Source: an uncultured Porphyromonadaceae bacterium | GTDB lineage: Bacteria; Bacteroidota; Bacteroidia; Bacteroidales; Muribaculaceae | Assembly: GCA_947175205.1 (NCBI GenBank) | Contig: CAMWLS010000004.1 | Location: 1 to 64,000 of the forward strand | Direction: 5' to 3' | Length of the DNA stretch: 64,000 bases | Shown here: piece by piece, positions 1 through 8,561 of the stretch | How the letters are laid out: each line of letters opens with the position of its first letter | How positions within the stretch are numbered: the first letter of the stretch is position 1 | Made by a program: the position numbers and the translations under genes | The notes under the pieces: model-generated | Told to the model about the DNA's origin: nothing | The model's database searches: none | What the model saw: the letters and a program-made list of their open reading frames with translations, nothing else

Positions 1-360
1 GCTGATCCGGGAGTAGCTATAACAGTTTCAACTGAGGGAATAGGAGGCGGAACGGATCCGGTGTGTGCAGTCTCTACATTAGCGATGTTTACCACTATAG
101 TTTCCTCTGTAATGTCAGGGCGCGGCAGCTCAGGAGCTGATCCGGGAGTATCTATAACAGTTTCATCTGAGGGAATAGGAGGCGGAACGGATCCGGTGTG
201 TGCAGTCTCTACATTAGCGATGTTTACCACTATAGTTTCCTCTGTAATGTCAGGGCGCGGCAGCTCAGGAGCTGATCCGGGAGTATCTATAACAGTTTCA
301 TCTGAGGGAATAGGAGGCGGAACGGCACCGTGGTGTTTGTTTCCGGACGGCACGGATTCT
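1..360. repeat. Tandem direct repeat, 135-bp period (units start at about 1, 136, 271)
   Basis: gctgatccgggagta(g/t)ctataacagtttca... recurs at 1, 136 and 271 nearly identically; 135 bp = 45 codons in frame. Confidence 0.95.
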
Positions 361-407
361 GAATGTGAGTCAGCAGGTGGTACAGGAGGTATATTTGGTG
401 TGCTCAT
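1..407 (-). CDS. Partial proline-rich protein with 45-aa tandem repeats (runs off the left edge)
   Basis: Manual minus-strand translation from ATG at 407: MSTPNIPPVPPADSHSESVPSGNKHHGAVPPPIPSDETVIDTPGSAPELPRPDITEETIVVNIANVETAHTGSVPPPIPSDETV... It is open to the window edge, so it is absent from the ORF track. ATG lies 2 nt after the stop of the upstream minus-strand ORF. Confidence 0.75.
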   Translation of the reverse strand, partial: MSTPNIPPVPPADSHSESVPSGNKHHGAVPPPIPSDETVIDTPGSAPELPRPDITEETIVVNIANVETAHTGSVPPPIPSDETVIDTPGSAPELPRPDITEETIVVNIANVETAHTGSVPPPIPSVETVIATPGS

Positions 408-409
408 GG

Positions 410-1387
410 TCAGTTGTTATAATAGATGTTGCGATATTCGTTCTCAGTATTGTTATTGGAATAGCTGTTACCGTACCAGTCAGTATAAGTAGAGGTCCAG
501 TTACGGTTACGGCGTATCCAGTTCCCATATTCATCATACTCATAATCAGAGTAAGAATATGTCTGGGGGCTTCCATAAGATGTTGAAACCGTGCTGGAGA
601 TAAGTTCGCCGTTATCGTTATACCTGAATGTGTAAGTGGTGTAGTCAGATGAGAGAGAGGTGACATTATTATGGCCTGCATCCCATCCTACGGTGTAAGA
701 CCCGTAAGAACCCAGAGAGGTGATGTAACCGTCAGCATCGCGCTCAGCATAGCTGTGGCGGGTGCTGTTCCCTTCTTCATCAAAAGAGTCATCAAAGTCA
801 TAAACGCCTCTGTAATGTGTAACAGAGCTTACGGGACCCTTAACGGCGTTGAATTTCTGGTCCGGGGTGCTGTGAGTTTTCATATACTCCATATATCCCT
901 GTCTCAACTTATTAAATTCTTCAGGAAGCTGGGCTATGGCATTACGGTCATTTTTCTCTTTCTTGGCATCGGCCTCATCCTGCGCTTCCTGAGCCGCCAG
1001 GGTGACACGTCTATGCTGAACTGAGAGAAAGTGAGACCCTACGGCGCAAGAGCCGGCAAGCACAGTGAGGACCAGCATTATGACTGAAGCCATCTTTATT
1101 TTAGAACTCTCATTACGCGCCAGGGACGCGCCTACGCATATGGCCGCTATTGCAATGGCCATAACAACTCCAAAGACTATCCAGCGGCTAACGCTTACAG
1201 ATGCAGCGGAGATGTTCTTGAACAGCAGGAATGATACCACCAGGGCGGCGGCCGTTCCCGCTAACATCAACAACAGTCCTATAATAAGTTTCAAGGGGGC
1301 AACCCTCAGGTTGCTCTCGCACACGGGGCAGTTACTCCATTCCGGAGAAACAGGATGACCGCAGTTGGGACATTCAGTCTTATTCAT
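410..1387 (-). CDS. Zinc-ribbon membrane protein with YD/RHS-like C-terminal segment
   Basis: 325-aa ORF; N-terminal CPNCGHPVSPEWSNCPVC zinc ribbon, hydrophobic segments, C-terminal Tyr-rich YDEYGNWIRRNRNW motif. Confidence 0.85.
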   Translation of the reverse strand: MNKTECPNCGHPVSPEWSNCPVCESNLRVAPLKLIIGLLLMLAGTAAALVVSFLLFKNISAASVSVSRWIVFGVVMAIAIAAICVGASLARNESSKIKMASVIMLVLTVLAGSCAVGSHFLSVQHRRVTLAAQEAQDEADAKKEKNDRNAIAQLPEEFNKLRQGYMEYMKTHSTPDQKFNAVKGPVSSVTHYRGVYDFDDSFDEEGNSTRHSYAERDADGYITSLGSYGSYTVGWDAGHNNVTSLSSDYTTYTFRYNDNGELISSTVSTSYGSPQTYSYSDYEYDEYGNWIRRNRNWTSTYTDWYGNSYSNNNTENEYRNIYYNN

Positions 1388-1547
1388 ATAAGAAAACAGG
1401 AAATATGATTAATGCTTATTCAATACGCAAATATAAATATATTTCCGTTATAAAACACAATGCAAGAGAAATATAAAAGGATTTGTTGTAAGGTAAGCAC
1501 GGCATAGCTCTTTAAAGCCTTTGTTGGCAGCTTGCTTATAAAAGCCA

Positions 1548-1580
1548 ACCTCCGGAAGGATAAAAATCCTCACGGAGGTT
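1548..1580. terminator. Hairpin, putative terminator
   Basis: AACCTCCG...CGGAGGTT with internal AGGAT/ATCCT, downstream of the minus-strand ORF 1656..2240. Confidence 0.6.
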
Positions 1581-1655
1581 GAGTTGTTATACAGTATTCA
1601 AATTACCTGGTGATTCAACAGGTATTCACTATTGTCTCTTTGTGAATATGAGAGC

Positions 1656-2240
1656 TTAATCCCATGCGTAATCGCCAAACTCCATTTGACCTTTCATAAT
1701 TATTTGTTTTATCATTCCTCTGCCATTGTATAATACAGCGTCAATTTGAGGTGAATGAACATTTAATTGAAAGTTGTCAGTGGTAAATGCCATTTCACAG
1801 GGGATGGTCATGCCTAATTGAGGGTTTTTAATATTACCTTCCCAGTGAACGCTTATATATCTTTCACCAGTGTTAGAATAACGTCCTTCTTTGAGTTCGT
1901 AGGTTCCACTTTTATCTTGCGTCCACTTTCCCTCAGATGGCAACGCATAATAAGATGTGTATCTACCGTTACTAAACTCAACTTTTATCCAACAACCGAT
2001 ATCTGAGTTGTCAAGATTCTCAGTGTAATGCCATACTGTGCCGTTAAGATTTCTTTTAACCTCATCAATGGTTTTAGCATTCTTTACCTCATCCTCAACG
2101 CTTATCACTTCTTGATAAATCGTATTATTTAATGAGACTGAGTCAGAGTCGGATTTATCAGTTGTGTTATTCCCGCTGTTGCATGAGAAGAATAATACAA
2201 CTGTAAATATGGATGTTATTTTGGTGAGGGCCCTATTCAT
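1656..2240 (-). CDS. Hypothetical lipoprotein (paralog of upstream neighbour)
   Basis: 194 aa; signal peptide ending FFSC-NSGNN; overlaps the adjacent gene by one base. Confidence 0.85.
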   Translation of the reverse strand: MNRALTKITSIFTVVLFFSCNSGNNTTDKSDSDSVSLNNTIYQEVISVEDEVKNAKTIDEVKRNLNGTVWHYTENLDNSDIGCWIKVEFSNGRYTSYYALPSEGKWTQDKSGTYELKEGRYSNTGERYISVHWEGNIKNPQLGMTIPCEMAFTTDNFQLNVHSPQIDAVLYNGRGMIKQIIMKGQMEFGDYAWD

Positions 2241-2821
2241 TATTCAGTGATTTGTTTTAATGGTATAGTGCCATCTACAGTAGCCCACTGTGCGTCTGGC
2301 TTACCTTTTCTAAACGCTAACATTGTAGGAACGGTAGACCAATCATCCTTATCTGCACCTTCTTCATATGCAGTTATAGTGAATGCGTTTTGTCCATCAA
2401 GATCCTTCCAAGAGTCTATGATTTCCACCATAGGCTCACCAACTTTGGAATCTTCACTAAAATCACTGTTGAGGTATGTCGTAGTGATGATTTTATTGTT
2501 GGTGATTTCAAATTTGAAATAAAAATCACCTCTTTGTCTTGTTGCTCCCCAAGTAGTGCCAGGAAGTTTGGATTTGAATTCAGAAAGAGAGGTTGCTCCT
2601 TTCCATTTTTTAGCTTCACGTTCAGCCTCAAGCCGTGCTTGTTCTTCTTTTTCTTTTTTAATGCGTTCAGCCTCTGCGTTAGCCTCTCGTATGGAGTCTT
2701 GCTTCTGTTGTTCCTGTTGAGCGGAATTATCTTGTCGGGTAGAGTTTCCTCCATTCCCATTACAAGAAGTCATTGCCATTGCTATTATGGCAATTAAAAT
2801 CGTTGTAAGAAAAATTTTCAT
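2240..2821 (-). CDS. Hypothetical lipoprotein
   Basis: 193 aa; MKIFLTTILIAIIAMAMTSC-NGNGG lipobox, charged KEKEEQARLEAE linker. Confidence 0.85.
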   Translation of the reverse strand: MKIFLTTILIAIIAMAMTSCNGNGGNSTRQDNSAQQEQQKQDSIREANAEAERIKKEKEEQARLEAEREAKKWKGATSLSEFKSKLPGTTWGATRQRGDFYFKFEITNNKIITTTYLNSDFSEDSKVGEPMVEIIDSWKDLDGQNAFTITAYEEGADKDDWSTVPTMLAFRKGKPDAQWATVDGTIPLKQITE

Positions 2822-2849
2822 ATTGTTTATGGTGTTGAATAATTGGCAA

Positions 2850-2868
2850 CGGCAAGCGCCGCTTGCCG
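2850..2868. promoter_or_regulatory. GC-rich hairpin between lipoprotein genes
   Basis: cggcaagcg-c-cgcttgccg, 9-bp perfect arms. Confidence 0.5.
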
Positions 2869-2883
2869 GTACTAATTACGATT

Positions 2884-3342
2884 TTACTTTATAGGAAGGG
2901 TGATTGTACCATTTACAGTGAAAGACTCATAACCTCTCATATCTTCAAATTTTGCGTTGTTGAATGAGATGGTTACATTCTTACTGTCTTTTGCTGTTAC
3001 TTTTACAGAAGTAGTGGAGGTGGGCATCCCGATAATTGCGTTATAGGTACTCCATGTAAGGGTAAAGTTTTCATCGGTGAGTGCTGTACCTTTTTCTACA
3101 TCATCCCAACTGTAAATTGAAAAATTGAGTTGATTGTCGTTGTTGTAAACAAGACAACTGTATTCACTACTGCTTACATTTGGCATAGCATTGGTGAACA
3201 CATACTTTTTGCCATCAATGGTGAGTTCCATTTTACCAGTTGAGGGGGCATTTGGTTCGTCATCGTCATCGCCACAACTGGTAAGGGCAAATGACATTGT
3301 GGCAAAGAGAGCCACAAATAAAAAGTAAAAATACTTTTTCAT
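2884..3342 (-). CDS. Lipoprotein with acidic export-type signal (SCGDDDDE)
   Basis: Start placed at internal Met: MKKYFYFLFVALFATMSFALTSCGDDDDEPN. The 22 aa upstream in the ORF track are unlikely to be coding. Confidence 0.85.
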   Translation of the reverse strand: MKKYFYFLFVALFATMSFALTSCGDDDDEPNAPSTGKMELTIDGKKYVFTNAMPNVSSSEYSCLVYNNDNQLNFSIYSWDDVEKGTALTDENFTLTWSTYNAIIGMPTSTTSVKVTAKDSKNVTISFNNAKFEDMRGYESFTVNGTITLPIK

Positions 3343-3404
3343 TTTGTTTTCCTCTGCACCTATGGCTCTACGATGCGTTTTGATTGTGAATGATTGGAAG
3401 CCAC

Positions 3405-3641
3405 ACAAGAAAGTGGAGCCAGTATTTCCACCTATCTTACTGGAGTGGCCCTAGGATAGCCAAGAATACAGATAAGTGAAACGGACTCCACTTTGACCGT
3501 ATATCATAGGGTATGATAATACAAGCCAAAGAGAGCATCTTTCACCTTCATTCTGTATTACATGGTTGAAATTTCCTAGGTTTCTCCAGTAGAATGAAGC
3601 GAAAACGCTTTCTATGTATGTCTACTCACCCTAATGGGTTT
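3405..3641 (-). ncRNA. Candidate structured 5' leader RNA (copy 1)
   Basis: Minus-strand nested helices: ACTGGAG/CTCCAGT, CCTAGGA/TCCTAGG, AATACAGA/TCTGTATT, GTGAAA/TTTCAC, apical TATCATA/TATGATA. Upstream TAACTTTG -7-like box at 3649-3656; precedes the lipoprotein start at 3342. Confidence 0.6.
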
Positions 3642-3695
3642 GCAGGTGCAAAGTTAGCAATTTTCTTTGAATGACACCCTCTATATATGGCTATT

Positions 3696-4201
3696 AACGC
3701 GAGTTCGGGATAATAATAGTACATCCCATCCCCAAGCGTACCTACACACTGACTCGGGCGGCCAAGATATGGTCGCCTTAAATTTTCAGTTTCTATCAGT
3801 TATTGCCAGAGGACAAGCTGGCCATTTGATTGGGGGATATCAAAGTTGAAGTTGACCATGGGCTTTGTTGTGAAGAAGCAATATGCTCCCATTGCGGCGA
3901 GCATATTCATCAGAAAGTTATGCACACTCCGATGGCGGGAATGTACAAGCTGCGCCACATTCTTTAGCATTTCGTTAATGGATTCTATGATACTTCTTTG
4001 CCATATCTTCTTCAAATTCTTTGCAGAAATCATCCGCAATACAGAAAATCTCAGTAACTTTACTCTCGGTAATCGTGATGAAGTATTTATTGTTTAGTTC
4101 CATTAAATTACTAATTATCAATGATATTACTAAAAGAATTGACAACTTTTTCAAGCTGCCGATTCAATTTTTTGTCGATGTTCTTATCCCGAACTCGCGT
4201 T
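3696..4201 (-). mobile_element. Internally deleted IS982-family element (MITE-like)
   Basis: Perfect 18-bp inverted repeats aacgcgagttcgggataa (3696-3713) and ttatcccgaactcgcgtt (4184-4201) flank N- and C-terminal transposase fragments. Confidence 0.75.
3800..4103 (-). pseudogene. IS982-family transposase remnant (N-term about 38 codons joined out of frame to C-term)
   Basis: N-term MELNNKYFITITESKVTEIFCIADDFCKEFEEDMAK from ATG 4103. C-term QRSIIESINEMLKNVAQLVHSRHRSVHNFLMNMLAAMGAYCFFTTKPMVNF resembles the IS982 IIESVND-LKN-xxxxHSRHRS-xxNF signature. Confidence 0.8.
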
Positions 4202-4314
4202 CTTTGCCATTGTTTTAAGGGTATGATTATTCTACTGACTAAACTACTGAAGTAATTGTATCTACCAAGCGTAGGGTACAATTTTAGGGTACAATTCGCC
4301 AAAACAGGTTAAAA

Positions 4315-4360
4315 AATCAACCACCTAACAATTAGCGATTTAGTTGTTAAGTGGCTGATT
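4315..4360 (-). terminator. Terminator downstream of guaA
   Basis: AATCA.CCAC.TAACAA / TTGTTA.GTGG.TGATT stem, followed on the minus strand by TTTTTT. Confidence 0.7.
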
Positions 4361-4406
4361 TATATGAATTAAAATAAAAATTATTCAGATAGTCAGAAGG
4401 GGTAAA

Positions 4407-5927
4407 TTATTCCCACTCTATAGTTGCCGGTGGTTTTGAAGATATGTCGTAGGTTACGCGGTTAACGCCACGGACGGTATTGATGATTTTATTGGATATA
4501 TTTGCAAGGAAATCATAAGGCAGATGTGCCCAGTCAGCGGTCATGGCGTCAGTTGAGGTTACGGCACGCAGTGCCACTGCACGTTCATAAGTGCGCTCAT
4601 CACCCATGACACCCACGCTCTGAACCGGAAGGAGGATTACGCCTGCCTGCCATACACTGTCATATAAACCGTATTCACGCAGTCCGGAGATAAAGATGTC
4701 ATCAGCATCCTGAAGTATGCGTACTTTCTCAGGAGTTATGTCACCCAGAATGCGTACCGCCAGACCGGGACCCGGGAACGGATGTCTTTTTATAAGGTGC
4801 TCCGGCATACCCAGTGAGCGGCCCACAGCACGCACCTCATCCTTGAAAAGGAGGCGGAGGGGCTCACACAGCTTCAAATTCATCTTTTCCGGCAGTCCGC
4901 CCACGTTATGGTGGCTCTTGATGGTGGTACCGGTAATGGACAGGCTTTCAATGCAGTCAGGATAAATGGTGCCCTGGGCCAGCCATTTTGCATCTTCAAT
5001 CTTGTGTGCTTCTTTATCAAAGACCTCAATGAAATCGCGCCCTATAATCTTGCGCTTCTGTTCAGGGTCAGTTACTCCCTCCAGATCCTTGAAGAATTTC
5101 TCTGAAGCGTCTACACCTATGACATTAAGCCCGAGGCCTTTATAATCATTCAGCACGTTCTGGAACTCATTCTTGCGCAGCATGCCGTGATCCACAAATA
5201 TACAAGTCAGGTTGTTACCTATGGCACGGTTAAGCAGCACGGCAGCCACGCTGGAGTCAACACCGCCACTCAGACCCAGGATTACGCGGTCATCACCCAG
5301 GGTGGCTCTGAGCTCCTTTACTGTGGATTCAATGAATGATTCAGCGCTCCAGTCACAGCGTGAACCGCAGATGTCAACAACAAAATTCCTCAGTAGTTGT
5401 GTACCGTCAGTACTGTGGTATACTTCAGGATGGAACTGTACGCCCCAGATTCTTTCATCCTGTACGCGGTATGCGGCGCAGGAGACGTCCTCTGTTGAGG
5501 CTATTATGCTGAAATTCTCCGGCAGCGCTGTGATGGTGTCACCATGACTCATCCATACCTGAGAGCCCACACTTATATTATTAAGCAGCGGGTCATCTGC
5601 CACAAATGTAAGATTTGCGCGGCCATACTCGCGTGAGTCAGCAGGTTCCACGGTGCCTCCGTTAAGGTAAGCCATCAGCTGTGCGCCGTAGCAGATGCCC
5701 AGAATGGGATATTTGCCGCGGAGTCCGTCCAGAGTTATTTTAAAAGAGCGTTCGTCGTAAACTGAAAACGGACTTCCGGAGAGGATAACACCTATTACAG
5801 AGTCATCTTCATAAGGAAACTTATTGTAAGGTACTATCTCACAGTAAGTGTTGAGCTCACGGACGCGACGACCTATCAGCTGGGTGGTCTGCGAACCGAA
5901 GTCAAGAATTATTATTTTTTCTTGCAT
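4407..5927 (-). CDS. guaA: GMP synthase (glutamine-hydrolysing)
   Basis: 506 aa; [60 protein letters not shown]-term [18 protein letters not shown]. Confidence 0.97.
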   Translation of the reverse strand: MQEKIIILDFGSQTTQLIGRRVRELNTYCEIVPYNKFPYEDDSVIGVILSGSPFSVYDERSFKITLDGLRGKYPILGICYGAQLMAYLNGGTVEPADSREYGRANLTFVADDPLLNNISVGSQVWMSHGDTITALPENFSIIASTEDVSCAAYRVQDERIWGVQFHPEVYHSTDGTQLLRNFVVDICGSRCDWSAESFIESTVKELRATLGDDRVILGLSGGVDSSVAAVLLNRAIGNNLTCIFVDHGMLRKNEFQNVLNDYKGLGLNVIGVDASEKFFKDLEGVTDPEQKRKIIGRDFIEVFDKEAHKIEDAKWLAQGTIYPDCIESLSITGTTIKSHHNVGGLPEKMNLKLCEPLRLLFKDEVRAVGRSLGMPEHLIKRHPFPGPGLAVRILGDITPEKVRILQDADDIFISGLREYGLYDSVWQAGVILLPVQSVGVMGDERTYERAVALRAVTSTDAMTADWAHLPYDFLANISNKIINTVRGVNRVTYDISSKPPATIEWE

Positions 5928-6082
5928 ACTAAGATGGTATGTGTGAAGTGTGATAATTTAGGCGCAAAAGTAATAAAAATTTGCGGATGGCCCAAATGAA
6001 TGGTATTTTAGGGACGGGCATACCGTATTTGAATTAAAATTTTTACCTTTGCATTCACAAAAATCAGTTTAGGGAGAAAACG

Positions 6083-7147
6083 ATGTCTAAAAGGTTGCTG
6101 TATACAACTGTTATGCTGTGCATGCTGTTCACTGTTGTGGCTGACATGTATGCCCGCCGTATCTCCTTTAATCTTGACTCTATTGCCGCCATGGGTAAGT
6201 TCCCCCGCTTCTGTGTGAACACTTACAGATGGGGTGACCATTTCTTCAATCCTTACGACAGCGTATATGTCAAGGGAACCGGGAAAAAATTCAATATTAA
6301 GATATCCACAGAGTCCTGGACGGATTACTACCATCTTAATTTCCCTCAGAAAGAATATATCACCATGGTCTCAGACCCCTGTACCTCACTGGGTGCGTAT
6401 CTGACCTATATGGCGGTGTCCGCCGGATATGATATAAATGTCAGCAAGATTTTCGGAGGCCCGGAGCAGGCCAGAAAACGTTTCAATTTCGGCTTCAATT
6501 GCAGCCTTTTCGCTGCTGAACTCAGTTTTGTGAGCAATGATGTCGGTACCCGTATAAAGCGTTTCGGGAACGAGGACCATCCTCTGCATCTGAGCCTCCC
6601 GTTCTTAGGCATCAATACCTCCAGCTGGTCCATTGACACATATTACTTCTTTAACCACAAGAAGTATAGCCAGGCCGCGGTATTTAACTTCAGTAAGATT
6701 CAGCGGCGCAGCCAGGGCTCATTCTACGCCGGTTTTTCATATTATAGGGATAAATATAATTTTGATTTTTCAGAATTACCTGATTACCTGAAGCTTCATC
6801 TGCCGGAGAACTGGATCAATTACCGTTACTCCGTTGCCACTGATAATTATGCCTTCAGACTGGGTTACGGATACAACTGGGTTCTGGGGCGCCACTGGGT
6901 TATAGGTGTTAGTGAAAGTCCCATAATAGGTCTTAAAAAGGGATTTATAAATCGTGAGACAGAGAATTTCTCATGCTCACTGTTTAACCGCTTCCGCGCC
7001 GGAGCTGTGTATAATCACGGTCCCTGGTTTCTGGGATTAGTAGGCAAAGCTGACGTAGGTCTGATATATGATGCGGAGACCACCATGACCACCGCCATAG
7101 TGAATTTTACAGCAAGCGTGGGTTACCGCTTTAATCTCTGGAAATAA
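6083..7147 (+). CDS. DUF4421-type outer-membrane protein
   Basis: 354 aa; signal peptide, NPYDSVYVKGTGKKFNIKISTESWTDYYHL pattern, beta-barrel-like C-term ending YRFNLWK. Confidence 0.75.
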   Translation: MSKRLLYTTVMLCMLFTVVADMYARRISFNLDSIAAMGKFPRFCVNTYRWGDHFFNPYDSVYVKGTGKKFNIKISTESWTDYYHLNFPQKEYITMVSDPCTSLGAYLTYMAVSAGYDINVSKIFGGPEQARKRFNFGFNCSLFAAELSFVSNDVGTRIKRFGNEDHPLHLSLPFLGINTSSWSIDTYYFFNHKKYSQAAVFNFSKIQRRSQGSFYAGFSYYRDKYNFDFSELPDYLKLHLPENWINYRYSVATDNYAFRLGYGYNWVLGRHWVIGVSESPIIGLKKGFINRETENFSCSLFNRFRAGAVYNHGPWFLGLVGKADVGLIYDAETTMTTAIVNFTASVGYRFNLWK

Positions 7148-7220
7148 GCGCCGTTTACGCTTCTGAAGCAGCCTTGCTGCGCGCGGTTATGATTTTTAGC
7201 CTCCCGCCGGCAATTTTTTT

Positions 7221-7251
7221 TTTGAGGAGTAAAAATAAAGTGTTACCTTTG
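7221..7251 (+). promoter_or_regulatory. Bacteroidota-type promoter of rplS (TTTG-N19-TACCTTTG)
   Basis: TTTG at 7221-7224 and TACCTTTG at 7244-7251. Confidence 0.75.
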
Positions 7252-7335
7252 CAGCTGGAAAATTCGTAATCTCTGGCAGGACGAGCAGCCTGCGTATATT
7301 GCGAGTATTGTTTAATTAATAGAGAAAACTTAAAA

Positions 7336-7701
7336 ATGGACTTGATTAAGATTGCCGAAGAGGCATTTGCATCAGGCAAGCAGCATGAAGAGTTTGTCCC
7401 CGGTGACACCATCACAGTAGCTTACCGTATTAAAGAAGGTAACAAGGAGCGTATCCAGCAGTACCGTGGTGTTGTTATACGTATTTCAGGTGAGGGCAAC
7501 AAGAAACGCTTTACAGTGCGTAAGATGAGTGATAACATTGGTGTGGAGCGTATTTTCCCCATTGAATCACCCTTCATTGAATCTATAACTGTTAACAAGC
7601 ATGGTAAAGTACGCCGTGCAAAACTTTATTATCTGCGTGGTCTCACCGGCAAGAAAGCTCGTATCAAAGAGCGCCGTGTGGTACGTAAAGAAGATAAGTA
7701 A
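7336..7701 (+). CDS. rplS: 50S ribosomal protein L19
   Basis: 121 aa; [58 protein letters not shown]. Confidence 0.97.
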   Translation: MDLIKIAEEAFASGKQHEEFVPGDTITVAYRIKEGNKERIQQYRGVVIRISGEGNKKRFTVRKMSDNIGVERIFPIESPFIESITVNKHGKVRRAKLYYLRGLTGKKARIKERRVVRKEDK

Positions 7702-7711
7702 TCAGCCAACA

Positions 7712-7755
7712 GATACAGAGAGAGCCGTGGTGATCACCACGGCTCTCTCTGTATC
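7712..7755. terminator. Perfect 44-bp palindrome, bidirectional terminator
   Basis: gatacagagagagccgtggtga|tcaccacggctctctctgtatc: 22-bp perfect arms, between convergent genes. Confidence 0.85.
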
Positions 7756-7774
7756 ATAATATGACGCAAGTAAT

Positions 7775-8107
7775 TTATTTCTTGTCTGTAGGATCCTGTT
7801 CCTTTCTGAACAGGCGCATCAGGAACCAGTCATAAGCCCATAAAACCAGTCCGCTGCCAAAGACGGCCACCAACACGGAGATTATAAAAGTCTGCATGGT
7901 GTTGTCTCCAATGGCAAAGAATGACATGCTTCCGCCGGCAATGGCACCAAGGGTGCTCATTATGACATCCAGCCACATCATGCGCCGTCCGCCCAGTGAC
8001 CTGGCGGCAACTACTCCCACCAGTATGCCCACGGCACACCAGCACAGCCACGGATAATAAGTCGTGACGGGAGAGATGTTGGATATATATAAGCTTAAAC
8101 TGTTCAT
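7775..8107 (-). CDS. Small membrane protein, GlsB/YeaQ/YmgE-like
   Basis: 110 aa, multiple TM; GILVGVVAARSLGG...DVIMSTLGAIAGGSM. Confidence 0.6.
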   Translation of the reverse strand: MNSLSLYISNISPVTTYYPWLCWCAVGILVGVVAARSLGGRRMMWLDVIMSTLGAIAGGSMSFFAIGDNTMQTFIISVLVAVFGSGLVLWAYDWFLMRLFRKEQDPTDKK

Positions 8108-8130
8108 AATGCTGTAAATCTTCAGTTCTA

Positions 8131-8337
8131 TTAATGTAACATATACGGGCTCATGAAAGCCACAACATCAGTGTTTCCTGTAAAGTCAGCCACTGTCAGC
8201 CATACCAGCAGAAGAATGATAAGAATCACCGCACCTATGGCCACCCACAGGCTGGTTTTGTTGCGGCGGCGGGGATTGTGGTTGCGGTATGCGTTTTCTG
8301 CGTGGTCGTTATGGCTCTTAAAAGTGTTGTTTGACAT
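8131..8337 (-). CDS. Small single-TM protein
   Basis: 68 aa; basic N-term, then LWVAIGAVILIILLLVWLTVADF. Confidence 0.6.
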   Translation of the reverse strand: MSNNTFKSHNDHAENAYRNHNPRRRNKTSLWVAIGAVILIILLLVWLTVADFTGNTDVVAFMSPYMLH

Positions 8338-8561
8338 TGTTGTAAATTTTATTTAGTGAATGAATAAGCGCCTGCTTCAGCAGGTGTGATGTGTTAATTT
8401 ATATTTAAAACATATCAGCCGTTCAAAAAGTTCTTATGGCCAATTAACTTTTTATGACCTGCCGCGTAATACTCTAAGCAAGAATGATTAAATTTGTGCT
8501 CAGAAATAACAAACACACTTATTTGTCGTATAATTAGTATTACGATACAGAAAATACTAAC

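Noticed and set aside
1-360. Possible CRISPR-like direct repeats
   Set aside because: Units are 135 bp, contiguous, with no variable spacers, and in-frame coding.
61-492. Plus-strand ORF 61..492 with internal repeats
   Set aside because: The repeat is in frame on the minus strand, with a proper ATG right after the upstream minus-strand gene; the plus ORF is antisense to it.
3667-3849. Short plus-strand ORFs around the IS remnant (3667..3849, 3846..4097, 4021..4218)
   Set aside because: They overlap the minus-strand transposase remnant and inverted repeats; no independent coding support.
4111-4302. Minus-strand 63-aa ORF 4111..4302
   Set aside because: Spans the IS inverted repeat and non-coding flank; chance frame.
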